A stretch of 64,000 bases of DNA from Lichenostomus cassidix (GCA_008360975.2 CM039211.1:26778558-26842557); one strand, 5' to 3'; counted from the first letter of the stretch, positions 51,318 to 61,968 are shown. Translations and numbers: made by a program. Notes: generated by a model not told the origin, from the letters alone.

Positions 51318-51835
51318 TGTAGTAATGCAATATTCAGATCTCCATATGCTCCCTCTGTTTCCACACTAGGTGTACCATTGGTTCATTTTAAAATATGCTC
51401 TGCTGTACCTCAAAACCTATTGGTGTGTAACCCTCCTGCCAATCTTCCCTTCATCCTCCTGGGACTGGCTCAGAGAGAGCCAGCCCCTGCCCCCTCTCTT
51501 TCCCCTAAACGGCAGAGCCTCAATCAGCTTGAGGTCTTTGCATCTCTGGGCTGGCAGCCCTTATCCTTTCCCTGCCTGTCCTACCCCCTTCTCCTCCCCT
51601 GCAACCCCCTTTTCCCCATTACCCTAAATAAACCTCTGTGCCAGAACAGAGATGGAGTCCAGTTCTTTCCTAGTCTCACTATATTCCTGCTTGAATTGAC
51701 GTGGTTGGAAGACTCACGCCATGCCGCAGAACCTCGGGGGCCGCTTGCCCCAGATCCAGTGGGATTTACAAGAACCAGGGACCCCGATCCGCGGGGGAGC
51801 CGGCCTGTGCCACCCTCCCGGACCGTGATACATCA
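51318..51835 (+). repeat. 5' LTR of the provirus
   Basis: 518 bp, TG...CA ended. AATAAA lies at 51,627-51,632. No strong TATA box is seen; a TTAAAATA-like motif near 51,390 is a weak candidate. The region before the poly(A) signal is strongly C/T-rich. The LTR is identical to the 3' LTR from 51,318 to 51,784 and then differs at 51,785, 51,787, 51,791, 51,792, 51,797, 51,812, 51,825, 51,828 and 51,832. The long plus-strand frame that starts upstream at 51,291 and crosses this LTR is not a gene. Confidence 0.95.
51627..51632 (+). promoter_or_regulatory. Poly(A) signal in the 5' LTR
   Basis: AATAAA in CCCTAAATAAACC. The same signal is at 54,342-54,347 in the 3' LTR, where it would end the genomic RNA. 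Confidence 0.75.
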
Positions 51836-51837
51836 AA

Positions 51838-51854
51838 TGGTGCCGAGACCCCAG
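51838..51854 (+). other. Primer binding site
   Basis: TGGTGCCGAGACCCCAG starts two bases after the LTR, the standard position. The TGG start pairs with the CCA end of a tRNA. The first eight bases resemble binding sites assigned to tRNA-His in some ERVs, but later positions differ, so the primer identity is uncertain. Confidence 0.7.
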
Positions 51855-52126
51855 AAAAATTCCATCGAATCAGCTTGCTTTACCGTGAAAGAACCATCTC
51901 GCCGCTTTTTTCGCCATTTCGCCGCTTTCCCGCCGCTCCTTGCCACTGCTGCATGCCGCTGGATGCCTGCTGCGCTGAAGCCTCAAGCCGCTGACGCCAG
52001 TTCGCCTGTGGCGGCGACAGACCAGCCCGGGAACCGGAGTCCCTGGGGTGGCCCGGTGCCGCGTGTGGGGTGGGGCGGCCGCGGCGGCCGCAGGGGGGCC
52101 AGGCTGCTTGCCCGCTGCCGCTGCCA

Positions 52127-52179
52127 AAACCACCGTGCCGGAGCTGCCGCCGCCGCTGAAACCACCGTGCCGGAGCTGC
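52127..52179 (+). repeat. Direct repeat in the GC-rich leader, 21 bp, period 32
   Basis: The 21-bp segment starting AAACCACCGTGCCGGAGCTG occurs at 52,127-52,147 and again at 52,159-52,179, separated by CGCCGCCGCTG-type sequence. The duplication lies in the putative 5' leader, where packaging signals would be expected. Confidence 0.9.
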
Positions 52180-53457
52180 TGCGCCACCGCCGCCGAGCCG
52201 CGGGCGCTGGGTGCCCACAGCCACTGCCTTCCCTGTCCCGCAGCCTCAGGGGGCCCGGGGCGGGGCAGGACCCGGCGCCAAGCCACTGCCGGTGCCTGGA
52301 GAAGACAGGGGCCACCGACCACCGTCAGGCCCGCCAGCGACACGCCGCCCGGTGCAGCACGCACCACCCCAGACCCGCGCGGCGGCAAGACCACGCTGCA
52401 GCGAGACCACGCGGCGCCCGCCATTTTGGTGCCGGGAGCCACGTGGCGGCAGACATCTTAGATCGCCGCACGGCAGGACGGTGGGCGGAGCCGCGCCTGG
52501 ACCGATGCGTGGCAAGAGCTGCTCCAGTGTTTCACACCAGGATTTTTCACATCTACTGCCTCCGAGGAACTGCAACTTAAGTGGTGGGAGTCTTTCAGCC
52601 ACCCAGGAGAGACTTTTATAAGAAAGTCCCTGCAATTCCCAGGAATCTCCGCCAAAGCTGGATTTAGTTGCTGAGAGGAATAAGGCTCAACATGGGACTG
52701 GGGAACTGGGTTAGAGGGAAGCGTAGGCGCTAGGTGAGAGCGCGGGCCGGACTGTGAACCATGGGGACCAGGGTTGACCCATTCGGCCTGTGGAGAGGGC
52801 CACGGGGGGCGGGCAGATTTGCTGATTTTGCTAGTAATTTTGAGTTGGGTGACCAGCTAAAGCTGTAAGAGACCCCCTTATGTTGCGTTTTTATTTTCCC
52901 AGGTTTTTAAGCAGTCAGCAAATCTCCCTTATTTCCCAGTTAATTATTTTTTGTGTTTTCCATTACACAGTTGGGCAGAGGTGAGCTTTGAAGGCCAGGT
53001 ACCGTGGGGAAGTGGGAACCCCCTAGGTATCTCCTCCTCAAAAAGGAACGAACTTCTATCCCCTCTTTTTGAGGTAAAATATTTTATTTCAACCTTTGGG
53101 GGGCTGCAAGGTGATCCCTTATCAGTCCCCTTCCTGACCCCCATTTTTAACTTTCCTTTCTCCACCTTCCTTCTTCCCTCTAACCCTCAGAAGAGTTTCT
53201 AGCAAACTGCAGACTGTTTCTCTAAACCCTGGGTTACTTCCGTTTTCCCAGGCTTTTTGCTAGCTTCTCTGTCCCTGCTAGAAGGAGACTGATCACCTCC
53301 TGCTAGCCCTCACCCTAAACTCTCTTCCTCACCCTCTTTTCCTACCCTCTTTTTCCCTAAACAGCCTCATAACACCAAGGCTCACTTTCAAGATGGTAGA
53401 AGCCATGCTTCTGAGACCTCCTTCTTCCCAGCATGCTCAGTCCTTCCCGGCTGTGTA

Positions 53458-53500
53458 GGCTCCGCCCCTTCTCACACGTCAGCATGCTCCGCCCCCTTAC
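53458..53500 (+). promoter_or_regulatory. Paired GC boxes in the provirus interior
   Basis: Two related blocks, GGCTCCGCCCCTTCTCACA and GCTCCGCCCCCTTACATCA, each contain a CCGCCC Sp1-type box. They lie about 30 bp apart with CACGTCAG between them, a CRE-like sequence. The neighbouring sequence contains CCAAT-type motifs further downstream. This resembles a TATA-less promoter, but activity is not shown. Confidence 0.4.
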
Positions 53501-54020
53501 ATCACAAGGCGGAGAAGTGTGGGAAAATCCACCCCTAGGTTCCCACGCCAAAACCAGAAGTGCTGGGGAGGGGGAGCACAGCTGGCCTGGCCTCGCAGGC
53601 TGGTAAGAAGAATGATGGGTGGGTGAGAAATGCTTTTGTAAGTTGTGAGTAGCCAGTGTTTTCCATCAGACACTAACAGCTGTTCAAAAAGTAATAATTG
53701 TGTTCTGAGTTTTATTTCCCAAGCAAAAGGACCTTTCCCTATTGGCTGAAACAGCAGTCTGTGTTCCAATCAGCAACAGAAGCAACAACAATCTAAGAAC
53801 TGCTGTCCAGCTTTCCCAGTTTGCTGCAAAGACATTCCAACTAGAAGAAACTTACCAGCAGCCAAGGGAAACGCATACCAACATATATGGACTCTAATGA
53901 CTTCATTTTCTGATTTTGAAATCCCCTCAAACAATCCTATGGCTTCAAACCAATAGATTTAACTGTGTATAATTTTGATTGCATTTCAACAACTGCTTCC
54001 TTTTTCTTTTTATATAAATA

Positions 54021-54032
54021 AGAAGAGGGAAA
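54021..54032 (+). other. Polypurine tract
   Basis: AGAAGAGGGAAA directly abuts the 3' LTR, the position of the plus-strand primer in retroviral reverse transcription. Confidence 0.88.
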
Positions 54033-54550
54033 TGTAGTAATGCAATATTCAGATCTCCATATGCTCCCTCTGTTTCCACACTAGGTGTACCATTGGTTCA
54101 TTTTAAAATATGCTCTGCTGTACCTCAAAACCTATTGGTGTGTAACCCTCCTGCCAATCTTCCCTTCATCCTCCTGGGACTGGCTCAGAGAGAGCCAGCC
54201 CCTGCCCCCTCTCTTTCCCCTAAACGGCAGAGCCTCAATCAGCTTGAGGTCTTTGCATCTCTGGGCTGGCAGCCCTTATCCTTTCCCTGCCTGTCCTACC
54301 CCCTTCTCCTCCCCTGCAACCCCCTTTTCCCCATTACCCTAAATAAACCTCTGTGCCAGAACAGAGATGGAGTCCAGTTCTTTCCTAGTCTCACTATATT
54401 CCTGCTTGAATTGACGTGGTTGGAAGACTCACGCCATGCCGCAGAACCTCGGGGGCCGCTTGCCCCAGATCCAGTGGGATTTACAAGAACCAGGGACCCT
54501 GGTCCAGGGGGAAGCCGGCCTGTGCCGCCCTCCCGGACCCTGTTACGTCA
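54033..54550 (+). repeat. 3' LTR of the provirus
   Basis: 518 bp, aligned to the 5' LTR without gaps at a constant offset of 2,715. It is identical over the first 467 bp, with nine substitutions in the final 51 bp. Poly(A) signal at 54,342-54,347. Confidence 0.95.
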
Positions 54551-54556
54551 CTTCTG
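54551..54556. repeat. Right target-site duplication of the provirus
   Basis: CTTCTG, an exact match to 51,312-51,317. Confidence 0.95.
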
Positions 54557-55939
54557 TATGAAAAAATTTCAACAAACTGGGACTCTTCACTTTCGAATGT
54601 CTGTTAAGAGATTAAAAAGAAAAGTTGACAAGCATGAAATTCTGTGGAAACAAGGAAAGTAGTTTTATTCACTATTTCTCACAGTGGAAAAAAGAAGAAC
54701 CTGAACCGTTACAGGGCAGCAAATGTTGACCAAACCCACAGAAATTTTCGTCACCTTCGAACACCAACATTTATAGTGGCAATGGAAGACTATGCTACAG
54801 GTGCTGCAGGGGCAAGAGAGTAATTAGACAAATTCTTGGGAAATGGATTTCCTGAATGCTGTGGTAGATAGAAGTCCAGATACCGCCTTCAGGTCAAAAA
54901 GTTCCAACACTCAGTATTACTGGAAAAATATTATATTTCCCTCCTCATTCACTAATTTCTCTCATTAAGGATAAGGTACAGAGTAAAATGCATTTTTGCT
55001 TATTCATTATATTAACACTTACTCACTTTTAAGAGGTACTAACCACTTCTTGTCTCCTCTTGTTTCTTTGGAAAAAAAAATCCTTCATTTTGGAAAAAAA
55101 CCCCAGCACAGGTGGTACTTGTTTCTCAGGTATTTGTTTCATTTTTAAAGTGAGTAAGAATTATTTATTACTTCAGTGCCGACAGAATGAAAGTGATCAC
55201 CACGTTTTTCTGTTTGCTTTCTTGTATTTTTTTTAATTATTAATGGTTTCCAGCATGTATACTTGAGAATGGGTATTTATAGACACACAGCTGAAATAAT
55301 CAGACATGCTGAGAATTTTGAAACATTGAGAAGGGAGACTTAAAAACAAACAACCACCCACTATTTCAGAAAACAGTTAATTAGTGAAATCAAAGCTTAA
55401 TGAATTAGAAAACTGTATTCTCTAATCACATTAATGAAGAAGAAATACTCGTGTTTGGCTGATAACACCATATTTAAATTGCAGAAATCTGAAGTGAGCT
55501 TAGGTCACTGAAGCTCACCAATGCCTTTGGTTATCACATATAATTATTAACCTTTAATTTCCTCTTGGAAAAAACTATCACTCACATACAGCAATAGCAC
55601 AACAGGTTTACAAGAAAAAAATCTTCCCTTTCTCCTTGGGAAGATGTTCATCTACTTATGACGAGGTTACAGTGGGTTCAACTTGTCTCTCTGACAGGTT
55701 CACCAGTCTACTCTTTCATTTCCCCTTCTCAATAAGACAGGGCAAAAAAATAAGATGAAAATTCTTGTAGGTTGACAAAAGGACAAGGAAGACCACTCAC
55801 CAATTATCACCATGATCAAAACAGATTTAACATGAGGCAAATGGTTTCAGTTTATTGCCTTTAAAAAAATAAATTAAAACAGTGAGAAACAAAGACATGG
55901 ATAGGCGACAATCTAGGTCACTTTGTCTCTGCTCCAAAA

Positions 55940-55964
55940 TAATTTCCATACAGTGAACAAATTT
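55940..55964. repeat. Dispersed 25-bp sequence, copy B
   Basis: It matches 47,562-47,586 at 24 of 25 positions, and it overlaps the left arm of the inverted repeat at 55,948-55,993. Confidence 0.6.
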
Positions 55965-55993
55965 AAAAAAAAAAAAAAAATTGTTCACTGTAT
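55948..55993. repeat. Perfect inverted repeat, 13-bp arms around an A-rich loop
   Basis: ATACAGTGAACAA (55,948-55,960) and its exact reverse complement TTGTTCACTGTAT (55,981-55,993) flank a 20-nt ATTT-A16 loop. The arrangement suggests either foldback copying at a poly(A) stretch or the fused ends of a small inverted-repeat element. Confidence 0.93.
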
Positions 55994-56344
55994 TTGTTCC
56001 TCCTGCTCTTTCAATGGCCTTGGTGTCTGCAGAGTTGTTGCTCTCACATATTCTCACTCCTCTCTCATACATATCCTGTGCAGCAATATTTGCAGTTTCT
56101 TAAACATGTTTTTTGTAGAAACACCATCAGCATGACTGATGGACTCAACTTTGGCTGAGCAGTCTGTCTGTTTTGGAGCCGACTGAAACAATCTAGAGAG
56201 GCCTAGGTCTCCTCATACAGGCCACACCTTCAGTTTCCCCCACCAGCACATGGGCATCTGAACCCAATAAACACCAGTGTTTATGTTCAACAGTTTTAAT
56301 GGAACCTAGCAAAATGGTTGTCTAGAAAAAATCTCAACTTATTT

Positions 56345-56385
56345 AAAAAAAAAAAAAAGAAAAGGAAAAAGAAAAAGAAAAGAGG
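56345..56385. repeat. A-rich purine tract
   Basis: A14 followed by GAAAA/GGAAAAA units, all purine on the plus strand. No retroelement body is recognised beside it. Confidence 0.88.
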
Positions 56386-58313
56386 TTAACTTCTTTTTCA
56401 GGAAAAATATCAATAGAGTGCAGTATTAGGATAAGGGTGTAAAAGAGCAAAAAAAGACCAATCCTTGCTTTGTCTGGTTTGGTTTGGTTTAGAAAACTAG
56501 CCCAGCCTTGGAACAAAGTTATTTCAAATCTGTTTTCAGAATTTCACATTCTATTAGATGTCTCACAAGTTTAACTGGCTTATGATAGACTTTTGATGTC
56601 AGTTAATATTTTCATATCACAGATAAAGAGGATTAATTCCTGGTTATTTGTGCTTAAAGACCTTAAAAGAGAACTGAGGGTAGAAATTTGATTCCTCTTC
56701 CACACCATTCAGAGATGATATTCAGTGTATGTCCTAGAAGAAAAACAGTCCTAGAGACCACAAGGACATCTGGGCAGAGGTGTGAGGGAGCTCACCTGCC
56801 TCCTGGCCTGTGTTCTGAGAGGAGATAACTGAAGTCCAGCCTTACTTTGGAAAGCTGTGCGGCATCTGTACTTCACACCAGACAATACTGGAGACCTGAA
56901 AGTAAACACTGGTTTGAAGTTTAGGACAAAGATGTGACTTTGCTCAAAGTGGCAGAAAACGTCTTCAAGTTACTAAAAGTTCTCCAGCAGACAGACAACT
57001 AAATAAGAAATGTGATGGCAGCAGTTTCCCATCCATGTAGAGGTGTTATTACATACAGTAGTCCATGGCTCTCATCCCTGCAGGTGCAGGCTAGATGGAG
57101 ACTTTTGATTTACATGTGCAGGCTGACCAAAGTTGAATTAGCATTGCAGTTGTCACCTTTATCCCAGGCTTTGGAGTTGGCTCATGACATGTTTTACATC
57201 ATTATCTGTTAATTTATTTTAAAGAAGATCCTGACCTCAACTTGTCACAGAAAACCTGACAGCAAACAGCACAGGAGATTACAGTTGGCATCATCATTGT
57301 CTGCTTTCACTGTCACACAGCTTGGCAAGTGACTTTGAGTAGAAGATTTGTCAAATTGTGGTAAAGGTGTCACTGGTCAACAGTTTCTAAAAAAGTTGAA
57401 GAAAACATATTTTTAACTCTAATAATTATGTGAAAAGACGGAAATTGAAAACCAGATAGAGGAAAAGTTGGGAAGAAAGCAAAGGCTACAAATTCATAAG
57501 ATGAGCAGATGAATACTTGTGCCCCAACATACCCAAGGGATCATGGTGGTAAAAGACAGTTGAAGAATCAGCTGCAGCACAGTGAAGTATCACTGATCAT
57601 TGTCCACACTGATGGACAAAGCAGATGCACATTATCAGCCCATCATCCACTTGGAAAAACTGCAATATATACTACCAATACTCCTGTGTTTTGGACATTT
57701 GAAGGTACAAATAGAAAATTGCAATGGTACTACTTAAATGAAAGCAATGAAAATGGACATTAAATTTGCTTATTGACTAAACATTTTTCATTTACCTCAG
57801 AGACTTGAAAAGAAAATTATGTAGGATCCAGATAAATTTGTAACCATGTAAAGTGAAAAGGCTGTGGGCCTGTTTCTAAATTCCATAGGAATTTCTCATT
57901 CCTAAAGCTTTTCTGCCAGTATTAGTGTTATCTTTACAGTAGTATCCTTGCAAAGCTATTATGCTAAGAACCCTAATACAATCAGTATTTGTTGTTAGAG
58001 ATTATCCTGAAGCTACATGCAAAGTGAAAGCTTAAGCAGAAATATGCATTAAAACTCTTCAGACACTGTTATTAAACATCAGTGAGTGAATATAGCTCTT
58101 TAAACAATTTTTTGTGTGTGTCAGAAAGATGTTTGCATTTTTCTTAATGGCTTAGTAATCTCTACTAGGGATTGAAAAACCGTTTTATTCTTTCCTCTGA
58201 TGTGACCTCGTATATGGACACTGAATTTCAACTACACTATTTTTCTTCTTACCTGACTAAGATTTAATAAGTAAATTATGTGGTAGTTTTTCTATTATCT
58301 AAGGTTTGATGAC

Positions 58314-59156
58314 TGTCTCAATTTGGAGACAAGTTCGGGAGAAAATGCTCTAGAACGATTTCCTCTAAACAAAAGGGTTTCAGCAATCCCTTCCCACCAA
58401 TGAGGAATAAATTTTAGTGGATGAAAGTGAAAACAATGTGTTTATTTGACAAACAAGGTACTCACATGGCATGGGAGAAAATTGGATAATTGTTAGATAT
58501 TGAACAGTTACAACTTTACCCCCAAACACACCCCCACCCACAGCCGAAGAAACAATCCCAAAATGCCAGGGGAAGGCAAAGAAGCTCCACCAGCGACCTG
58601 CTAGGGAAAAACAGGATGACAGACACCTTTGTCTCAGGGGAGGAAAAAGAATTCACACCACAGCCTGGGGAAGAGAAAAACAGATGGGAACCTGGTGAAA
58701 CTCCGGTGTTGGTCTTCACTGCAGATGAAACTGGTGGATTTAGAGTCCTTTCTTTCTCTAGCTCAGCTCCTCCCGAGGTCTGGGCCCAGGTGGAGTTGCT
58801 CCTGTGGCTCCCTGCAGGTTGCTGACTGTCTCCCCAGGGATGGTCTGATTTTGGACCAAAAAGCAAGCTGAACAGTCCAAGACAAAACAACACAAGCCAC
58901 TGAAGAATTGCTATTGCAGTCCAGGGAAAAAAATGTCTTGCCTAAGCAAACAAAAAGCAAGCTAGCTCAAAGCACCAATGCGACCCATCTGCTCCACAAG
59001 CCGAGCACAGGGGACTGAGAGCTTGAACCCAGCTCATGCCAGAGCTCCCCCTGCTCCTGCCCCTCCCTCAGACCCAGCTTAATGCTACAGGACCCTTTTC
59101 TGGGCATAAAGCAGACGATCAGGAATAGAGAATCATCATAAAGTCACCCCAAGACA
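58314..59156 (-). mobile_element. Solo LTR, 843 bp, minus orientation, 5-bp target duplication
   Basis: The plus-strand text begins TGTCTCAATTTGGAGACAAG and ends CACCCCAAGACA, flanked by ATGAC at 58,309-58,313 and 59,157-59,161. A 5-bp duplication fits an ERVL-type (class III) integrase. AATAAA on the minus strand (TTTATT on plus, 58,441-58,446) near one end sets the orientation. The element is G+C-richer than its flanks and fairly well preserved, and it matches my memory of a common songbird LTR family. Frames of 80-125 codons inside it (58,490-58,960) on both strands are composition shadows and not genes. Confidence 0.88.
58441..58446 (-). promoter_or_regulatory. Poly(A) signal of the 843-bp solo LTR
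   Basis: AATAAA when read on the minus strand, about 130 bp before the LTR end. Confidence 0.65.
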
Positions 59157-59161
59157 ATGAC

Positions 59162-61084
59162 AGCCCTCAAATCATTTGTAATTTGAAATAATTCTTCCTT
59201 AAAAATTCAGATCAAATTATTGGTAATATTAATTAATTGCTTACCTGCAGCTATTAAAAAAAGTCTTGTGGCCATTTTCTTAAATGAGTAAGGTGAGGGA
59301 TGGGGAGGAATGAAATCAATGAATGAAAGAGAGCAGTTTAAACATCTAATGCATAACAAGTACTAAAACTGTAGATCAAAGAGATCAAAACAAGGTCAAC
59401 TCTGTGCTGAGGTAAATTGAATACTGTGGTGGATGAAGTCTTCTATGTCTATATTCCCACTAATTTAAAGGTCTTGAAAATTGCACAGTTAAAATAAATT
59501 TTGTGATTTCTGAGGTCTTGCACTCTACACAGAATTACTACTTCATTAATTCCTTAGAGACAGTGTTCCACTGGTCTGTTCTGATTTAAGCTCATTAATT
59601 CAAAGGTACCTTAAGTTAGGAGCTTTTAAAATAAAAGACTTAACCAAACTTTTAAGGATTTGGTATGAGATATGAAATTCAAACAAACTCAAAGAGAAAA
59701 TTTAAGCTCTCGTGTGTTACCTTTAAGTATGACTTCATGTATGTAGTACACGACAATTGGTGGCTACTCAGGTGTTTAAACTCCAGCAATCAACACTGGG
59801 TATTTAAGAATACTCTGAGCAGAAAGGATTTAAATGGATTTACTTTGCAAACAGTAGCTACCACTCCTGCTGTTCATCACAAAATAGTCTGGATTCAGCT
59901 TTGTGAGCAGTCTGTGTTTCCAGCTGGGGAGGTTGGTACATGGCTAGAAGGGAGGAACTGAACTCCCTCACATGAAACCCCTAGTGCTGCACAGCCAGAA
60001 AATTGAATGAGAGTGTTTGTTCTTCCTGTGCTTTTCTCTTTTTCTGACAAAGACTAATGCAACAGAGATCAGTGTGTTCTGTGACCAGTGTTTAACCTTT
60101 CTCTTGTGAACTGGGCAGGAAACACAAGAGTAAAGTAACAGATGAGGATAAGGTGGCTATGAAGAAAAGGGGCTTAGAAAAATGAACGATTTGGAATCCT
60201 GTAATTTCTAAAGTGGTTGAAAAAATAATATGATTAGATAGTGTGAGGACTTTCAAACCTTCCTGAAAATACTTTTCACTTAAGTTTTTCTGTTTATTCC
60301 AGTTAGAGAAAGTGATCATATATATTCTCATTGGAAGAATTTCTATGGATTTTCAGAAGCTTCTTTTTTTTAAATTTGCGCTTCTGTGTTAGTTTTTATC
60401 TCCCTTAATTCCCTTCAGAAGACTGTTCTGACTGCCTCATTTCCAATTTTCAGCTCTGTGCTGTATTTTGCACTTACAAAGTTTGCCTGCCTGCTTTTCC
60501 CAAGTTCTCTTTAAAAGCAGTCTGATTTTTATGGCTTTAATTAGTTTGACTAATTCAACTTTCTTTTTCACTTTTTTTTCTTTTTTGTTTATGAAATCAC
60601 TAGATATCTGCATGTTAGGTCACTTTGTATTAATAGACAGGATTTTGAAACACCATAAAAATAGTAGCTTCTGCTTCTTTATGCATGCAATATTGTTTTA
60701 CAAAATAATCTAAAAATCACCAAACTCCATAGGGTGAAATGACTAAATACAATTCAAATGCAAGTTGCAAAGAAATCTAAAGTAATAATAAATCTGTATG
60801 ATTTTCAATAAGTGTGAGAAAATTCTCTTTTGGCAGGAGTAAGTTGGAAGAAATAAATACGTGCATGACAGGGTAACATCAGTTACTTTATATCTCCACT
60901 TTCAACAGAAATTCCCAAAAAGAAGGAATTAATAGTGCTTTCAGCACTTTTCCATGCTGAAGAAGTTTTGATTCTTGTAAGAAAAAGTAAATGCAGGTTA
61001 AATGTGGAGAGTTGTCAGCTGGTTAATTATGGTTCTCAAAGAAATATCTTCTCAGTCTACGTCTTTTTCTCCATATGTATCAGA
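59162..61084. other. Unassigned AT-rich DNA
   Basis: I see no gene, transposon or notable repeat in these 1.9 kb. The 98-codon frame at 59,665-59,961 is not recognised and is probably chance. Confidence 0.6.
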
Positions 61085-61968
61085 ACCATAAAATAGAATC
61101 TTTCAAACTAGAAAAAACCTCTAAGATCACTAATTTAGTCCAACATTGCCAAGCCCTCCACTGAACTGTGTCCCTAAGTGCCATATTTACATGTTTTTTA
61201 AAGAGTTCCAGGGATGGTAACTCAACCACAGCCCTGGACAGACTGCTCCAGTCCTTGATAACCCCTTAGGTGAAGAATTTTTTTTAGTATGCAATCTAAA
61301 CCTTATCCAATCTCTTATTATTTGGAAGGAGACACTGACACTCATCTCCTTTCAGGTAGTTGTAGAGACCAATGAGGTGTCCCCAGCCGTCTTTCGTTAA
61401 ACAACCTCAGCTCCTTCAGCTGCTCCTCACAAGATTTCTGGTCTAGAGCCTTCACCATCTCTTTAGCCCTTCTCTGGGTTTGCTCCTGGACCTCAACTTC
61501 TTTCTCTTTGTGAGGGGCCTAGAGCTGGACACAGAACTTGAAGTGTGGCCTCACCATTGCCAAGTATAGAGTGACAATCACTGTCCTGTTCCTGCTGACC
61601 ACACTGTTGCTGACACAGGCCAGGATGCCATTTGCGTTGGCCACCTGGGCACACTCTTGGCTCATGCTCAGGTGCTGTTCACCAGCACCTTCAAGTCCTT
61701 TACCACTGGGCAGCTTTCCAGACACTCTGCCCCGAGTCTGTAGCACTGCATGGGGTTGTTGTGACCCAAGGGCAGGACCTGACACTTGGCTTCACTGAAC
61801 CTCATACAGTTGATCTCAGCCCATTGATCCAGCCTGTCTAGATCCTTCTGCAGAGTCTTCCTGCCCTCCAGCAGGTCAACACTCCCACCCAGACTAGTGT
61901 TGTCTCTGAATTTACTGTGAATGCACTCTATTACTTTGTCCAGATTAAAGATATTAAACAGAATGTCC
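61085..61968 (-). mobile_element. CR1 LINE, 5'-truncated, minus orientation
   Basis: The minus strand carries the CR1 3' UTR and ORF2 tail. The 3' terminus near 61,085 retains a decayed octamer (CATAAAATAGAATC). The portion 61,565-61,790 is nearly identical to 27,890-28,110, so the two copies belong together. Similarity ends at about 61,968 (AAAGATATTAAACAGAATG), the 5' truncation point. Frames of 69-88 codons within it are CR1 relics. Confidence 0.92.

Larger units (their letters stand above)
51836..54032 (+). other. Internal region of the provirus, no retroviral genes recognised
   Basis: The first 700 bp (to about 52,540) are very CpG- and GC-rich, with long overlapping open frames on both strands that arise from the composition and not from coding constraint: the frames differ, share no domain, and run through LTR and leader alike. 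A splice-donor-like CTAGGTGAGAG lies near 52,731. The later part is C/T-rich (53,100-53,360), contains GC boxes (53,460-53,510) and CCAAT motifs (about 53,735-53,770), and becomes AT-rich towards the polypurine tract. The origin of this cargo is unknown; it might be a shrunken retroviral genome or captured host DNA. Confidence 0.7.
51318..54550 (+). mobile_element. Complete non-autonomous LTR retroelement (ERVK-like provirus without gag/pol/env)
   Basis: The provirus is 3,233 bp: 5' LTR 51,318-51,835, internal 51,836-54,032, 3' LTR 54,033-54,550. Both LTRs are exactly 518 bp, begin TGTAGTAATG and end TCA, and the whole is flanked by the 6-bp duplication CTTCTG. A two-base spacer leads to a primer-binding-site-like TGGTGCCGAGACCC, and a purine tract precedes the 3' LTR. 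The internal 2.2 kb has no recognisable retroviral protein, zinc knuckle, protease or reverse transcriptase motif, so replication must have used proteins made by another element. Near-identical LTRs indicate a young insertion. Non-autonomous avian LTR families are known, but I cannot assign this to one by eye. Confidence 0.93.
54557..58308. other. Unassigned AT-rich DNA
   Basis: No gene is recognised in these 3.75 kb. It contains the inverted repeat at 55,948-55,993, an A-rich tract at 56,345-56,385, a (GGTTT)n run near 56,478-56,492 and an 84-codon frame (57,509-57,763) that I cannot identify. Confidence 0.6.

Noticed and set aside
51291..52580. 429-codon plus-strand open frame
   Set aside because: It starts upstream of the provirus, runs through the whole 5' LTR, primer site and GC-rich leader, and has equally long frames on the other strand and in other frames. 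The composition explains it; no domain is visible.
58490..58960. Overlapping 65-125 codon frames on both strands
   Set aside because: They lie inside the 843-bp solo LTR and show no domain or codon bias.
61519..61841. Frames of 69-88 codons on both strands
   Set aside because: They are relics within a CR1 element and the same frames recur in the copy at 27,842-28,108.
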